DNA from: Chloroflexota bacterium
GTDB taxonomy: Bacteria; Chloroflexota; Limnocylindria; P2-11E
Assembly: GCA_028876375.1 (NCBI GenBank)
Contig: JAGWSB010000006.1
Span: 1-52,027, forward strand
Direction of reading: 5' to 3'
Length of the DNA: 52,027 nucleotides
Shown here: piece after piece, positions 26,868 to 35,321 of the stretch
How the letters are laid out: every line of letters starts with the position of its first letter
How positions within the stretch are numbered: position 1 is the stretch's first letter
Translations under genes and position numbers: made by a program
Notes under the pieces: model-generated
The model's database searches: none
Seen by the model: only the letters and a program-made list of their open reading frames with translations
Told to the model about the DNA's origin: nothing

Positions 26868-27683
26868 GTGCGGAACGTCGTTGTCAAGGGCGCCGGAGAC
26901 CTGGCCAGCGGCGTCGCCTACCGGCTGGCCAGAACGGGTTGGCCCGTGATCATGACGGAGCTCCCGCGTCCGCTGGTCGTCCGACGGACCGTCTCCTTCG
27001 CTGAGGCGGTCTTCGAGGGCATGGTCAGCGTGGAGGGGATGGTGGCCCGGCGGGTCGCCGCCCCGCTCGACGCCGCGTCCGTGACGGCGAACGGCGAGAT
27101 CGCCGTGGTCGTGGATCCCGCTGGCCGCACCATCGCCGAGCTGCGACCGGCGATCGTGGTCGACGCGATCATGGCGAAGCGCAACACGGGCACCTGCCTC
27201 GACGACGCTCCGGTGGTCATCGGGCTCGGGCCGGGCTTCCGTGCCCCGGTCGATGTGCACGCCGTCGTGGAGACGAATCGTGGCCATCGCCTCGGTCGTG
27301 TGATCTTCTCGGGAGAAGCCGAGGCGGACACAGGGGTCCCGGGCGTGGTGGATGGCCATGGCGCGGACCGCGTCCTGCGCGCGCCGATGGATGGCGTCTT
27401 CCGCGGCGCGCGCGAGATCGGCGACGCGGTCCGCGCCGGTGACGTGCTCGGCACGGTCGGCGGCGTTGCGCTCCATTGCCCGTTCGATGGCCGTTTGCGT
27501 GGGCTGATACACGACGGCATCCCGGTGCGAGCAGGGATGAAGGTCGGCGACGTCGACCCACGAGCGACGCGGGACCACTGCTTCACCATCTCGGACAAGG
27601 CGCTCGCGATCGGCGGCGGAGTCCTCGAAGCCGCGCTCTACCTCTTCGAGCGCGCGCCTTTGCCGCTCATAGCGGTCACCTGA
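26868..27683 (+). CDS. yqeB: YqeB/EF2563-family protein (selenium-dependent molybdenum hydroxylase system)
   Basis: VVVKGAGDLASGVAYRLARTGWPVIMTELPRPLVVRRTVSFAEAVFEG..., VDAIMAKRNTGT, VIGLGPGFRAPVDVHAVVETNRGHRLGRVI. Confidence 0.87.
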   Translation: MRNVVVKGAGDLASGVAYRLARTGWPVIMTELPRPLVVRRTVSFAEAVFEGMVSVEGMVARRVAAPLDAASVTANGEIAVVVDPAGRTIAELRPAIVVDAIMAKRNTGTCLDDAPVVIGLGPGFRAPVDVHAVVETNRGHRLGRVIFSGEAEADTGVPGVVDGHGADRVLRAPMDGVFRGAREIGDAVRAGDVLGTVGGVALHCPFDGRLRGLIHDGIPVRAGMKVGDVDPRATRDHCFTISDKALAIGGGVLEAALYLFERAPLPLIAVT

Positions 27684-28506
27684 CCTCGCGGCGGTCGACG
27701 CGCAGGATCGCCTCGCGTCGGCGCAGGGCGGCGATGACGACATGGCGCGCGCCTCCAGCGAGAAGCTCGCGCGACAGCACGTGCGCGTGTTCGATGCGCG
27801 CCGCGGTATCGGCCTTGTTGATCAGATAGACGATGCGCGCGCGCGGAGGGGTGCCCTTGCGGCCTCCCGCCGGATCGAGAAGGACGCGCGCGATCGTGCG
27901 TGGTCCCAGAACGTCCTCCCCCGCCGCGCGGGCGATCGCCCGCACGGGAGCGACGTGATGGGCCGCCGTGCGCAGCCGGTACCCGACGGCGTCGATCCCG
28001 ACGACGACGATGACGAGGCTCGCCGCCGCGGGAATGACGGGCTCGTGGCGACGAGGCGCCTTGAAGGGCTTCCCGCGCGCCCCGTCCGCCTCCACGAGGA
28101 CGTGGTCGACGGCGCGCAGGTGCGCCAACCGCGCCACCTCGGCGGCCACGACGCCGATCACCTTTCCGTCAGCGGCGACCGCGTGTCCGGCGACGGGAAC
28201 GTCGCCGTCGGCCAACGCCGCCCGAACGCCGTCGTGCAGCTCGCGCGCGGTGCGACCCAGCACGAGCCGGAGGCGGTGGCGATGCCCCGGCGGGCGGATG
28301 CGCGTCGTCGTCGTCACGACCACGGCCTTCCCGCGAGCCTGGAGCTCGCGCGCGAGGCGCAGCATGGCCGTCGTCTTCCCGCCCGCGCCGACCAGGGCCA
28401 CGACATCGCCGTCGCGTAGAGCGATGGCTTCCGCCACGCCCCGCTCGAGATGGGTGCGCCCCCGCCCCACGCCGGGGACCCTGTCATCGGACGCCGACGG
28501 GCGCAT
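27676..28506 (-). CDS. yqeC: YqeC-family protein (putative selenium cofactor biosynthesis protein)
   Basis: DGDVVALVGAGGKTTAMLRLARELQARGKAVVVTTTTRIRPP..., LVEADGARGKPFKAPRRHEPVIPAAASLVIVVVGIDAVG; start codon uncertain. Confidence 0.8.
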   Translation of the reverse strand: MRPSASDDRVPGVGRGRTHLERGVAEAIALRDGDVVALVGAGGKTTAMLRLARELQARGKAVVVTTTTRIRPPGHRHRLRLVLGRTARELHDGVRAALADGDVPVAGHAVAADGKVIGVVAAEVARLAHLRAVDHVLVEADGARGKPFKAPRRHEPVIPAAASLVIVVVGIDAVGYRLRTAAHHVAPVRAIARAAGEDVLGPRTIARVLLDPAGGRKGTPPRARIVYLINKADTAARIEHAHVLSRELLAGGARHVVIAALRRREAILRVDRREVR

Positions 28507-28575
28507 GCGCTGTTCGGCCCTAGCGCATCCGGCGGATGGTCTCGTGCTCAGGCCGTTCGGCGGTCGACTGAAGTG

Positions 28576-29277
28576 ATGACCGCTCATAGCGTGGGTCGCA
28601 AGGGGGAGGCCATCGAAGAGCCGAGCGTCATCGGCGACGACATCCTGCGCACGCTCGACGCGTGCGGCGACCCCGTCTTCGTCGTCGACGACCACTGGTC
28701 GATCGTGTCGTGGAACAAGGCCGCCGAGAGCGCCTTCCATCGACCCGCCGCGGATGTGCGGGGGCAGCCGTGCTACGAGGTCATCGCCGGCGCCGACGAC
28801 TCCGGCCGGCAGGTCTGCCGCCTCCACTGCGAGAAGTGGGCCCTCGCCCGGCGGGGAGCGCGGATCCACAACTTCGACATCCAGGCGCTCGGCGACCACG
28901 GCGTGTGGGCGAACGTCGCCATCCTCCCCATCAGCAACAGCGAGGGACGCCCGCTCGGGCTCGCTCACCTCCTCCGCAACGTCAACAGGGCCAAACGTCT
29001 CGAGAGGTTCCTGCAGGAGCTCACGACCGACGCCGAGGACGTGCTCGCCGCGCGCGCGACGAACGGCGTGACCCAGCGGGCGCCCGCGCGCCTCACGCTC
29101 CGCGAGGCGGAGGTGCTCGGCCTTCTCGCGCACGGCGCGGGCACTCAGGGCATCGCCGACCGCCTCGGCGTCAGCCGCCACACCGTCCACAACCACATCG
29201 CGGTCATCCTCAACAAGCTCGGCGTGCACAGTCGTGCCGGGGCCGTCGCATACGCGTTCGAGCACCATCTCGCGTAG
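28576..29277 (+). CDS. PAS domain-containing LuxR-type transcriptional regulator
   Basis: PAS DACGDPVFVVDDHWSIVSWNKAAESAFHRPAADVRGQPCYEVI; HTH LTLREAEVLGLLAHGAGTQGIADRLGVSRHTVHNHIAVILNKLGVHSRAGAVAYA. Confidence 0.9.
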   Translation: MTAHSVGRKGEAIEEPSVIGDDILRTLDACGDPVFVVDDHWSIVSWNKAAESAFHRPAADVRGQPCYEVIAGADDSGRQVCRLHCEKWALARRGARIHNFDIQALGDHGVWANVAILPISNSEGRPLGLAHLLRNVNRAKRLERFLQELTTDAEDVLAARATNGVTQRAPARLTLREAEVLGLLAHGAGTQGIADRLGVSRHTVHNHIAVILNKLGVHSRAGAVAYAFEHHLA

Positions 29278-29439
29278 CCCCGGCGGCGTTGCGGCGCGCG
29301 CTCGCCGCGACCGTGAATGGAGACCGGAAAAGTCGGGCCACCCGTACTACGAACGTGGTATCGGCGTGTCATGCGGCCTCGACGCCCCCGAGCGATCCTC
29401 TCGCCGACGAGCCTTCGCGCTCGACCCACAGCGTCGCGT

Positions 29440-29453
29440 CGATCGGCCGATCG
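29440..29453. promoter_or_regulatory. 14-bp perfect palindrome cgatcggccgatcg just upstream of the RBS of the Tat Mo-hydroxylase operon
   Basis: Direct sequence reading; ends 11 nt before the GTG at 29465. Confidence 0.5.
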
Positions 29454-29464
29454 GGAGGGAAAGC

Positions 29465-30109
29465 GTGTCGACTGCTCGATCCACGAAGCGCTTCTCACGC
29501 CGCGCATTCCTGAAAGTGGCGGGCGCGACGACGGCGGGCACCGCCGCCGCCGTGAGCTGCACGACGGCGGTGGGACCCACGCCGCCGCCGGCGGTGCCCA
29601 AGGCGGTCCGCGTCGGGCCTCCCGCCGGGGCCGGGCGGACGGCGCTCATGCAAGTCACCGTCAACGGCACGCTGTTCGAGGCGGCTGTCGATACGCGCTG
29701 GACCCTCGCCGAGATGCTGCGCGATCAACTACGGCTGACCGGCACCAAGGTCGGGTGCGACCGGGGGGAGTGCGGCTCCTGCACGGTGCTCGTCGACGGC
29801 ACGCCCGCGCTCTCGTGCATGACGCTGGCGCAGGAGATGGCGGGCCGGAAGATCACCACCGTCGAGGGCCTCGCCACGAACGGGCGGCTGAACGACCTCC
29901 AGCAGGCCTTCTGGGATCGCGGCGCGGCGCAGTGCGGGTTCTGCACGCCCGGGATGCTCATGAGCGCGACCGCGCTCCTCGCGGCGAACGCGAAGCCGAC
30001 GGAGGACGACGTTCGCCACGCGCTGTCCGGGAACCTCTGCCGGTGCACGGGCTACAAGAAGATCGTCGAAGCGGTCCTCGTGGCGTCGGGCCAGACGCCC
30101 GCCGCGTAG
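29465..30109 (+). CDS. (2Fe-2S)-binding small subunit of Mo hydroxylase with Tat signal (set 2)
   Basis: VSTARSTKRFSRRAFLKVAGATTAGTAAAVSC...: RRAFLK Tat motif; CDRGECGSCTVLVDG, CGFCTPGMLMSATALL, GNLCRCTGYKKIVEAV. Confidence 0.93.
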   Translation: MSTARSTKRFSRRAFLKVAGATTAGTAAAVSCTTAVGPTPPPAVPKAVRVGPPAGAGRTALMQVTVNGTLFEAAVDTRWTLAEMLRDQLRLTGTKVGCDRGECGSCTVLVDGTPALSCMTLAQEMAGRKITTVEGLATNGRLNDLQQAFWDRGAAQCGFCTPGMLMSATALLAANAKPTEDDVRHALSGNLCRCTGYKKIVEAVLVASGQTPAA

Positions 30110-30118
30110 GAGACGGAG

Positions 30119-32608
30119 ATGCCGAAGAAGATCTCGACCAAGCGCGTTCTCGAGCTCCTGGCCGACCCCGAGTTCCAGCTCATCGCCTCGGAGAGCCCGT
30201 GGGCGTACCAGGACGAGCTCGACGCGGTCAACGAGTACCTCATCGCGATCACGCCCAAGACGCCGGCCCATCTGCGCGCGGCGCAGCCTTCGCAGACGAG
30301 CATCGTCGGTCGCCGGCTGACGCGCCTCGAAGACCCCGCCCGCCTGACGGGGCAGGCCATCTTCTCGTCCGACGTCCAGCTCCCCGGGATGCTGCACGCC
30401 GCGATCCTCCGGTCACCGCACGCGCACGCGACGATCGACTCGATCGACACGTCCGCGGCCGAGGCGCTCGCCGGGGTGCGAGCGGTCATCACGTACAAGA
30501 ACGTGCCGCAGGTATCGCTCGGCGGGCCGCCGCCGCAGTTCATCCTCAACCAGGAGGTGCACTTCGCCGGCGAGGAGGTCGCCGTCGTCGCGGCGGACGA
30601 CATCCACACGGCGCGCGACGCCGTCGCGCTGATCAGGGTCCAGTACAAGGTCCTCCCTTCGATCACCGACCCTGTGGCCGCGCTCACAGCGGGTGCTCCG
30701 GACCTGCAGGGCGGCGGCAAGGGCAACAAGCTCGCTCAGTCGTATCCCCTCACGAAGCGCGGGAGCTTCGACAGCGCGTACGCGGCCGCGCCGTTCACGG
30801 TCGAGGGCCGCTACACGACGCAAACGCTCCAGCACGCGACGATGGAGCCCCGCAACGCCGTCGCCTTCTGGGAGGGGCCGGATCAACTCGTGGTCTACGC
30901 CGGCACCCAGTACATCATGGGGGTCCGCGCGGAGCTCGCGACGACCTTCAAGCTTCCGCGGAGCCACGTCCGCGTGATCGCGCCGTACGTCGGCGGGGGG
31001 TTCGGAGACAAGTCGAGCAGCAGCCGCCACGGCCGCTTCGCCGCGGTGCTCGCGCAGATGACGCAGCGACCGGTGAAGGTCGAGTACGACCGTCCCGGCA
31101 ACTTCAAGGCGGCGACGCATCGCTACGCGACCGTGGTCGATCTCAAGGCGGGCGCGGACCGATCGGGGAGGATCGCGGCGTACCGGGCGGACGCGATCAG
31201 CGACTCGGGCGCGTACAACGCCCCGTCCCTCACGGACGTCATGGTGTCGATCGCCCGCCTCTACCACGCCGACAACGCGTACTTCCAGCAGGCCGGAACG
31301 CTGACGAACCGCGGGCCGAGCGGTTTCCAGCGCTGCGTCGGCAATCCGCAGGGGACCTTCGCGCAAGAGGTCTTCATGGACGAGCTCGCCGAGAAGGCGG
31401 GCGTCGACCCGCTGGCGTTCCGTCTCATGAACGTCGAGACGAAGGTCAACCAGGACTCCGTCATGCCCGCCGACCTCGAGAACGCCTTCGGAGGCGGCGG
31501 CGAGGCCGCCGGATCGGTCCAGCGGAAGCTGCCGTGGGCGAGCTGCGGGATCGTCGACTGCCTGCAGCAGGGCGCCCGGTCGATCGGCTGGTCGCAGAAG
31601 TGGCACAAGCCCGCCACCGCGATCAAGGGCAACAAGGCCCACGGGATCGGGGTATCGGCGCACGCGTGCGCGCACGGCTCCATGACTATGCCGATGACCG
31701 CAATGATGAAGATCGACCAGGACGGCAGCCTCGACGTCATCCAGCCGACGACGGACATCGGCGGTGGCCAGTCGACGACGATGATGATGATCGGCGCCGA
31801 GACCGTGGGAGTGACGCTCGAGGACGCGCATCCCTCGTGGGGCGACTCGGCGTTCACCCCGGACTCGAGCGGAACGAACGGCAGCCGTCAGACGATCTCC
31901 GCCGGGAACGCGGTGCTCGAGGCCGGGCTCGACCTCAAGTGGCAGCTCCTTCAACAGGCGACGCGGCCGCTCCCGCCGAAGAACGCGCCGATGCTCCCCG
32001 GGAAGCCGGAGGACCTGGATACCCGTGACGGGTCCGTCTTCGTGAAGGCCGACCCGACGAAGAAGGTCGCTATCAAGGACGTCGTCGCCAGTACGGGCGG
32101 GCCGATGATGGGGCGCGGCGCCCACACCATCCCGCGCAACTACGGGATGTCCACCTTCGCCGCGGGATTCGCCGAGGTCGAGGTGGACCTCGACACCGGA
32201 GATGTGACGCTCCTTCGATACGTCGGCGCCAACGACGTCGGCAAGGCGGTCAATCCGCTGGGCGTCGAGCAGCAGATGGAGGGGGCCATCTCGATGAGCT
32301 TCGGAATGGCGCTGGGTGAGGAGATGAAGTTCGACCCCGAGCAGAAGTTCCCCGTCATGTGGAACTGGGAGAACTACGCGATGCCCACGGTCCTCGAACA
32401 TCCCCACATCGCCGACTTCCGGACGATCATCGTCGAACCCGGCGATGCGGTCGGCCCGTACGGCGCGAAGGGCGTCGGCGAGCCGCCCACGTCGCCTCCC
32501 GCCCCCGCGATAGCGAACGCCGTCTACAACGCGATCGGCGTCCGCATCCGCGATCTCCCGATCACCCGCGACAAGGTGCTCGCAGCGATCGCGCAGATGC
32601 AGAAGTGA
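30119..32608 (+). CDS. Molybdopterin-binding large subunit, xanthine dehydrogenase/aldehyde oxidase family (set 2), with N-terminal extension
   Basis: SIVGRRLTRLEDPARLTGQAIFSSDVQLPGMLHAAILRSPHAHA, VGGGFGDKSSSSRHGRFAAVLA, GPYGAKGVGEPPTSPPAPAIANAVYNAIGVRI. Confidence 0.93.
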   Translation: MPKKISTKRVLELLADPEFQLIASESPWAYQDELDAVNEYLIAITPKTPAHLRAAQPSQTSIVGRRLTRLEDPARLTGQAIFSSDVQLPGMLHAAILRSPHAHATIDSIDTSAAEALAGVRAVITYKNVPQVSLGGPPPQFILNQEVHFAGEEVAVVAADDIHTARDAVALIRVQYKVLPSITDPVAALTAGAPDLQGGGKGNKLAQSYPLTKRGSFDSAYAAAPFTVEGRYTTQTLQHATMEPRNAVAFWEGPDQLVVYAGTQYIMGVRAELATTFKLPRSHVRVIAPYVGGGFGDKSSSSRHGRFAAVLAQMTQRPVKVEYDRPGNFKAATHRYATVVDLKAGADRSGRIAAYRADAISDSGAYNAPSLTDVMVSIARLYHADNAYFQQAGTLTNRGPSGFQRCVGNPQGTFAQEVFMDELAEKAGVDPLAFRLMNVETKVNQDSVMPADLENAFGGGGEAAGSVQRKLPWASCGIVDCLQQGARSIGWSQKWHKPATAIKGNKAHGIGVSAHACAHGSMTMPMTAMMKIDQDGSLDVIQPTTDIGGGQSTTMMMIGAETVGVTLEDAHPSWGDSAFTPDSSGTNGSRQTISAGNAVLEAGLDLKWQLLQQATRPLPPKNAPMLPGKPEDLDTRDGSVFVKADPTKKVAIKDVVASTGGPMMGRGAHTIPRNYGMSTFAAGFAEVEVDLDTGDVTLLRYVGANDVGKAVNPLGVEQQMEGAISMSFGMALGEEMKFDPEQKFPVMWNWENYAMPTVLEHPHIADFRTIIVEPGDAVGPYGAKGVGEPPTSPPAPAIANAVYNAIGVRIRDLPITRDKVLAAIAQMQK

Positions 32609-32621
32609 GAGGGGGCCGACG

Positions 32622-33587
32622 ATGAAGGGCTTCGAGTACACCAGGCCGACCTCGGTCCAGGAAGCGGTGCAGCTCCTCTCGGCCCAGAACGCGCGCGCGC
32701 TCGGCGGCGGCACCGACCTCCTCGGGATCATGAAGGATGCGCTGCTGCCGACGGATCGCGTCGTCGACCTCAAGGGCATCCAGGGCCTCGACCACATCAA
32801 GGACGATTCCGGCACGCTCGCCATCGGCGCTCTCGCGCGCCTCAACGACATCGCGGCGTCGAGCTTGGTGGCGGGGAAGGCCCCCGCACTCGCGCAGGCC
32901 GCGAGCCTGGTGGCCTCGCCGCAGATCCGCAACATGGGCACGCTCGGCGGCAACCTCGCGCAGAAGGTGCGCTGCTGGTACTTCCGCGACGCCGACCGCA
33001 CCGACTGTTACAAGCGGAACGGCAGCTACTGCTACGCCGTCCTCGGAGCGAGCGACCTCCACGCCGTGTTCGATGGGGCTGCGTGCTTCGCCGTGCATCC
33101 TTCGGACACCGCGACCGCGCTCAGCGCGCTCGACGCGACCGTCGTCGTCGCCGGGCCGAAGGGCCAGCGGACGGTGCCCATCGCCTCGTTCTTCGTCGGC
33201 CCGGACACCGACTACCTGCGCGAGACCGTCCTCGCGCCCGACGAGATCATCACGGAGGTGCGTGTCCTGCTCGGCGCGCCGAGCGTCTTCCTCAAGGCCG
33301 CCCCGCGTCGCTCCATCGACTTCGCGCGGACCTCTGTGGGTGCGCAGGTCATCGGCACGAACGTCATCCAGACGGCGCGCATCGCCCTCGGCGCGGTCGC
33401 GCCGACCCCGCACCGCGCGACGAAGGCGGAGGCGTTCCTCGAAGGCAAGAGCCTGGCGCCGGACGTCATCGCGCAGGCTGCGGAGCTCGCAGCTGACGGC
33501 GCCAAGCCGCTGGCCTCCAACGCGTACAAGATCCCGCTGATCAAGGGCCTCGTGCGCCAGGCGCTGACGGCGCTTTCGGCCCGGTGA
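32622..33587 (+). CDS. FAD-binding medium subunit, PaoB/HcrB-like with Cys-rich insert (set 2)
   Basis: ALGGGTDLLGIMK, MGTLGGNLAQKVRCWYFRDADRTDCYKRNGSYCYAVLGASDLHAVFDGAACFAVHPSDTATALSALDA. Confidence 0.9.
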   Translation: MKGFEYTRPTSVQEAVQLLSAQNARALGGGTDLLGIMKDALLPTDRVVDLKGIQGLDHIKDDSGTLAIGALARLNDIAASSLVAGKAPALAQAASLVASPQIRNMGTLGGNLAQKVRCWYFRDADRTDCYKRNGSYCYAVLGASDLHAVFDGAACFAVHPSDTATALSALDATVVVAGPKGQRTVPIASFFVGPDTDYLRETVLAPDEIITEVRVLLGAPSVFLKAAPRRSIDFARTSVGAQVIGTNVIQTARIALGAVAPTPHRATKAEAFLEGKSLAPDVIAQAAELAADGAKPLASNAYKIPLIKGLVRQALTALSAR

Positions 33588-33597
33588 GGGAGGACAG

Positions 33598-34329
33598 ATG
33601 AGCGATCGGGACATCCCACGCTCCGGCGAGACCGCGCCGGAAGAGGCCCTTTCCCGGCGGCGCCTGGTCTTTGGCGGACTCGCCGCCGCGGGGGTCGTCG
33701 CCGCGACGGTGGGGACCTTCGGACGCGCCGCGACCGCGGTCGCGGCGCGGCAGCCCCTCTCCGACAAGGTCGTCGTGACCGACCCGACGCTGTGCGTCGG
33801 GTGCCTCGCGTGCGAGGTGAACTGCTCGACGTGGCACGCCTCCGTCGGGCGCTCGGGGGTCCCGCGGATCCGCATCCTGGCGACCCCCGAGGTGAAGCTG
33901 CAGACCCAGCTGGCGAGCTACCTTCCCGGGCGCACGGGCTTCTCGCCGTCGACTTGCCGGCAGTGCCCCACACCCTGGTGCGCGCCGAACTGCCCGACCG
34001 ATGCCCTGCGCGTCGACCCGGCGACGGGCGACCGCTACATCAGCGAGACCGAGTGCATCGACTGTGGCAAGTGCGAGGTCGATTGCCCCGTCGAGTGGAA
34101 GGGCACCCTCGCGCGGACCTCGCTGCCGATCGACAGCAAGCGCGTCATCCGCGATGCGACCAACAACGTGTACGTCAAGTGCGACCTCTGCATCGGCCGC
34201 CAGGGCGGACCGATCTGCGTGGAGCGCTGCCCGGTCAACGTGGCGATCCGCGCGGGGTACGTCAAGTCCGACCATCTCGCGCTCGACCTGAGGCCGAGCA
34301 CGCAAGAGCAGTGGGAGAAGCTGGTGTGA
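33598..34329 (+). CDS. Tat-signal-bearing 4Fe-4S dicluster-type ferredoxin (FdnH/NrfC/DmsB-like), four Cys motifs
   Basis: ALSRRRLVFGGLAAAGVVAATVGTF Tat-like leader; CVGCLACEVNC, CRQCPTPWCAPNC, CIDCGKCEVDC, CDLCIGRQGGPICVERC. Confidence 0.9.
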   Translation: MSDRDIPRSGETAPEEALSRRRLVFGGLAAAGVVAATVGTFGRAATAVAARQPLSDKVVVTDPTLCVGCLACEVNCSTWHASVGRSGVPRIRILATPEVKLQTQLASYLPGRTGFSPSTCRQCPTPWCAPNCPTDALRVDPATGDRYISETECIDCGKCEVDCPVEWKGTLARTSLPIDSKRVIRDATNNVYVKCDLCIGRQGGPICVERCPVNVAIRAGYVKSDHLALDLRPSTQEQWEKLV

Positions 34330-35321
34330 AGAAGACGAAAGCGTTCGCCCTCGCGAGCGACATCGTGCTGCTCCTCCTCACCATCGGAGGCGCCATTTGG
34401 CTCTTCGCGCTGGGATCGCCCGCGGTCGCGTGGCAGACGGACCGCTCGCTGCTGCCGCTCGTCGTCGACGGCTCTCGCCTCCTCATGCTCGTCACGGCGA
34501 TCGGTGTCGTCCTTGGTCTCATCGCCGCCGCCGTCGCACACCGCCGACCCGACCGCGTGGTGAACGGCGACGTCACCCGGTACGCCGTCGGCGATCGCCT
34601 GGCGCACTGGTCCATCGCGCTCGGCTTCGTCCTCGCGTTCGTGACGGGGGCATGGCTGCTGCGCCTCTTCGCGCTGGACACCACGGTCGACCTGCGCCCC
34701 ACCCTTTACGTCGTCCACTTCATCGGCGCCGGCCTCATCGTCCTCGCGGGGGCGGCCTTCGTCGCCTACAGCCGTGTGCGCGGCGAGGATGCGCTCTTCC
34801 CGCGCTGGCGCGACGTCGGGCCGGCGATCGCTCGCCTCTTCGGCTACCTCGGGACCTACGGCCAGCCGGGCGTCCTCGGTCTGCGCCTACGCATGGTCTG
34901 GCTGCAGGACGCGCTCGCGGCGATCGGCATCCGGCCGGCGAAGCGGGAGGGCAAGTTCCTCTCGGTCGAGAAGGTGCTCTCGTTCACGCCCCTCGCGATC
35001 CTCGCGGTCATCGTCGTCGCCACCGGGCTCATCAAGGCGGCGCACTACTTCTTCGCCGTGCCGCTCGAGGTGCTGAAGTGGTCCACGTGGCTGCACGACG
35101 TGTCCGTGTGGCTCACGCTCATCGTCGTCGGTCTGCACCTCGCGGCGATCTTCCTCGTGCCGCGCAACTGGCCGGGCATACGGTCGATGGTCACGGGCCG
35201 GATGCGCGTCGACCTCGTGGGCGAGGAGTTCCCCGCCTGGGCGGACGAGCTCAGGCAGCGCGAGATCCCCGCGCAGGGTCGGGAGGTCCCAGCGCACGGG
35301 ACCGCGGGAGGCGGCGACTAG
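34326..35321 (+). CDS. Cytochrome b561/formate dehydrogenase gamma-subunit-like membrane protein
   Basis: Multiple TM segments; DRLAHWSIALGFVLAFVTGAWLL, YVVHFIGAGLIVLAGAAFV, WLHDVSVWLTLIVVGLHLAAIFL with conserved-looking His; GTG start overlapping the ferredoxin stop. Confidence 0.85.
   Translation: MKKTKAFALASDIVLLLLTIGGAIWLFALGSPAVAWQTDRSLLPLVVDGSRLLMLVTAIGVVLGLIAAAVAHRRPDRVVNGDVTRYAVGDRLAHWSIALGFVLAFVTGAWLLRLFALDTTVDLRPTLYVVHFIGAGLIVLAGAAFVAYSRVRGEDALFPRWRDVGPAIARLFGYLGTYGQPGVLGLRLRMVWLQDALAAIGIRPAKREGKFLSVEKVLSFTPLAILAVIVVATGLIKAAHYFFAVPLEVLKWSTWLHDVSVWLTLIVVGLHLAAIFLVPRNWPGIRSMVTGRMRVDLVGEEFPAWADELRQREIPAQGREVPAHGTAGGGD

Noticed and set aside
29465-32608. Selenocysteine-encoding TGA in the Mo hydroxylases
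   Set aside because: Reading frames are open without in-frame TGA; selenium in this family is a labile cofactor ligand, not Sec, so sequence alone does not show it.
30413-33001. 862-aa minus-strand ORF opposite Mo hydroxylase set 2 (and similar long antisense ORFs elsewhere)
   Set aside because: Typical high-GC antisense open frame rich in R, D, V, H and lacking any domain motif.
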